Made by a program: the position numbers and the translations under genes. 5,702 nt of DNA from Pseudomonadota bacterium (lineage in GTDB: Bacteria > Desulfobacterota > DSM-4660 > Desulfatiglandales > B25-G16), in NCBI GenBank assembly GCA_015223015.1, contig JADFWK010000069.1, forward strand, positions 1 to 5,702, written 5' to 3'. The notes beneath the pieces were generated by a model. It was given only the letters and a program-made list of their open reading frames with translations. It did no database searches and was not told where the DNA came from. Positions within the stretch are counted from its first letter, which is position 1, and each line of letters opens with the position of its first letter. Below are positions 5,480-5,702 of this stretch, one piece after another.

Positions 5480-5702
5480 GGGACACAAAGACAAAAGGTG
5501 TTTGCACTGGATATAACCGAGAAGGGTGTAGGATGGTCACAGTAGAAAAGACCTCATGCCCCTCCCGATATCGCAAACTATTTGATGCTTTCAGTAGTAT
5601 GTACCTCTCATACCTCCCAAGCTAACAAGCCTCAAGGTTCACCCACCTTCGTTTCTCTCTTAGAACCCCGGTCCTGTGGGTGTGGCCATGTTTCTGTAGC
5701 TA
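5480..5702. other. right-end stretch without a supported gene
   Basis: No frame has both a ribosome-binding site and a recognisable product. The only structures seen are short inverted repeats: AAGGT at 5634-5638 with ACCTT at 5645-5649, followed by a T/C-rich run, and CACCCAC at 5640-5646 with GTGGGTG at 5676-5682. The first could be a weak terminator for the synthetase gene, but it lies 154 bp past the stop and has no U-tract. A frame open from ATG 5585 to the window end has no ribosome-binding site. Confidence 0.5.

Noticed and set aside
5284..5625. Overlapping + strand frame across the end of the synthetase gene.
   Set aside because: It lies mostly inside the strongly supported synthetase gene in another frame, has a Cys/Arg/Ser-rich composition and no recognisable domain.
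5585..5702. Frame open from ATG 5585 to the right edge (39 codons).
   Set aside because: There is no ribosome-binding site upstream, and the composition (Ser, Thr, Cys, Pro rich) does not look like the neighbouring proteins. It may be chance; the sequence beyond the edge would decide.

Overview
The window most resembles a chromosomal segment from a Desulfobacterota-type (former deltaproteobacterial) or related anaerobic bacterium. This is an inference from protein style and intergenic repeats: a short stand-alone Smr protein, an ArsA-type ATPase with a C-terminal HSP20-like domain, a MatB-like acyl-CoA synthetase, and simple intergenic repeats built on AATGNTGG and AAAGTGNCT units. No rRNA, tRNA, CRISPR array or recognisable transposase is present. 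All supported genes lie on the + strand.

Left part (1-2090): a compact group of co-directional genes. A reading frame open from the left edge ends at 160 and overlaps the next start by 4 bp (ATGA); whether it is a real gene is uncertain. It is followed by a 152-aa protein of unknown function with a clean heptad repeat, an ArsA/Get3-family ATPase of 401 aa, and an 82-aa charged protein whose start lies inside the ATPase gene with its own ribosome-binding site. Tight spacing and overlap suggest one transcription unit. The ATPase lacks a Get3-type CxxC and an arsenite-binding cysteine set, so I do not read this as an arsenite pump. The two small partners are the least understood part of the window. 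A membrane-protein targeting or assembly role, possibly as accessory proteins of a larger structure encoded upstream, is a guess.

Middle (2091-2874): an intergenic stretch holds a roughly 175-bp imperfect inverted repeat, whose arms are built of 8-bp repeats and whose base overlaps the probable ribosome-binding site of the next gene. That gene encodes a 98-aa Smr-domain protein (putative nuclease). A 9-bp tandem repeat follows, then an AT-rich leader.

Right part (2875-5702): a 318-aa MscS-type mechanosensitive channel reduced to the core fold, then a 509-aa AMP-forming acyl-CoA synthetase closest in motif style to malonyl-CoA synthetase (MatB/ACSF3), carrying Glu where the adenine-stacking aromatic residue normally sits. 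The last 223 bases hold no gene I can support. The right-hand genes look like independent single genes rather than parts of a pathway with the left-hand cluster.
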